From: an uncultured Macellibacteroides sp.
Lineage (GTDB): Bacteria; Bacteroidota; Bacteroidia; Bacteroidales; Tannerellaceae
Direction: 5' to 3'
Length of the DNA: 64,000 nucleotides
Assembly (NCBI RefSeq): GCF_963667135.1
Contig: NZ_OY762974.1
Span: 3,472,001-3,536,000 of the forward strand
In this document: positions 63,648-64,000 of the stretch, piece after piece
How positions within the stretch are numbered: position 1 is the first letter of the stretch
How the letters are laid out: every line of letters starts with the position of its first letter
Program-made: the position numbers and the translations under genes
Notes under the pieces: model-generated
What the model saw: the letters and a program-made list of their open reading frames with translations, nothing else
What the model was told of the DNA's origin: nothing
Database searches by the model: none

Positions 63648-64000
63648 TATAGACTTTACACGCATTCCTGATCTTTTACAATATCAGGCTGGAGCACCCA
63701 TGATATTTAGCAGTGGCCTTTTTTTCTTTTTGTTTATTTTATTTGTGCTGATTTATATTCCGCTGCAAAAACATACCTATGCAAGAGTATTGTATGTAAC
63801 TCTTTTTTCGCTGTATTTTTACTATAAAAGCAGTGGCATATGGTTTTTATTACTGGTATTTACCGCAACATCCGATTTTTGCATCGGACGGCTTTTATCC
63901 ATGACTACTGTCCATTGGAAACGGAAACTATTGGTTGTTGTAAGTTTGTGCGTTAATCTTGGTATGTTGGGGTATTTTAAATATACTAACTTTCTCTGGC
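63634..64000 (+). CDS. MBOAT-family O-acyltransferase, 5' part (runs off the window)
   Basis: The first 122 residues only. At least three membrane segments are visible (FFFLFILFVLIYIP, VLYVTLFSLYFYYKSSGIWF, LLVVVSLCVNLGMLGYFKYT). The FYYKSSG and LGYFKYTNF stretches are typical of AlgI/DltB-like O-acyltransferases, which carry acetyl groups across the membrane to surface polymers. The start overlaps the SGNH gene by 14 bases. The catalytic His lies beyond the window. Confidence 0.85.
   Translation, partial: MLPVNIDFTRIPDLLQYQAGAPMIFSSGLFFFLFILFVLIYIPLQKHTYARVLYVTLFSLYFYYKSSGIWFLLLVFTATSDFCIGRLLSMTTVHWKRKLLVVVSLCVNLGMLGYFKYTNFLW

Overview
The window is chromosomal DNA from a Bacteroidales bacterium, most likely near Parabacteroides/Tannerellaceae. 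The evidence is SusC/SusD and FecI/FecR-type genes, DUF5686 and DUF4248 proteins, an anaerobic sulfatase-maturase very like the Bacteroides one, and many promoters of the Bacteroidota form TTTG-N19-ish-TAnnTTTG. No rRNA or tRNA gene was recognised.

Layout. 0-6.6 kb: a membrane pyrophosphatase, then an envelope operon (phosphoesterase lipoprotein, outer-membrane protein, DUF5686 barrel protein). 6.8-11.5 kb: an inositol operon (inositol-3-phosphate synthase, nucleotidyltransferase, ATP-grasp protein, CDP-alcohol phosphotransferase, HAD phosphatase). Its enzyme set predicts CDP-inositol chemistry plus a ligation step. A divergent AraC regulator and a small barrel protein follow. 13.4-16.7 kb: pheT and yebC (core).

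16.7-24.7 kb: an AT-rich accessory island downstream of yebC. It holds a lipoprotein, a hipBA toxin-antitoxin pair, an erythromycin-esterase-like protein, a GNAT enzyme, gene fragments, and a four-gene operon with a strongly shortened agmatine-deiminase-like protein. Copies of the hipBA promoter/operator and of the yebC 3' flank are scattered through it. 24.7-32 kb: a GC-richer replication module (primase, DnaB, DNA-binding protein, DUF4248, HU, glucosaminidase) with an unusual load of palindromes and a 460-bp inverted-repeat element. 32-36.3 kb: an alpha-L-fucosidase, then a 1.9-kb AT-rich cassette with an unknown gene bounded by a perfect 51-bp direct repeat, one copy being the 3' end of a beta-propeller gene.

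36.4-41.5 kb: clpB (with a sigma-54-like promoter match), an acidic EF-hand-like protein, an OmpA lipoprotein and an outer-membrane protein. 41.6-53.8 kb: a polysaccharide-utilisation locus with ECF sigma, FecR, SusC, SusD, an exported Gfo/Idh/MocA oxidoreductase and a HEAT-repeat protein with two DUF1080 domains, consistent with oxidation-based (3-keto) glycoside cleavage. 54-60.7 kb: metY, marC, and an operon of Dabb protein, anaerobic sulfatase maturase, TldD and PmbA/TldE. 60.8 kb to the end: two SGNH-fold proteins and a truncated MBOAT gene, probably a surface-glycan O-acetylation system.

Starts were moved inward where a clear promoter or a better N-terminus required it (deiminase-like gene, HU, clpB, beta-propeller, FecR, first SGNH gene, primase, 27.7-kb gene).
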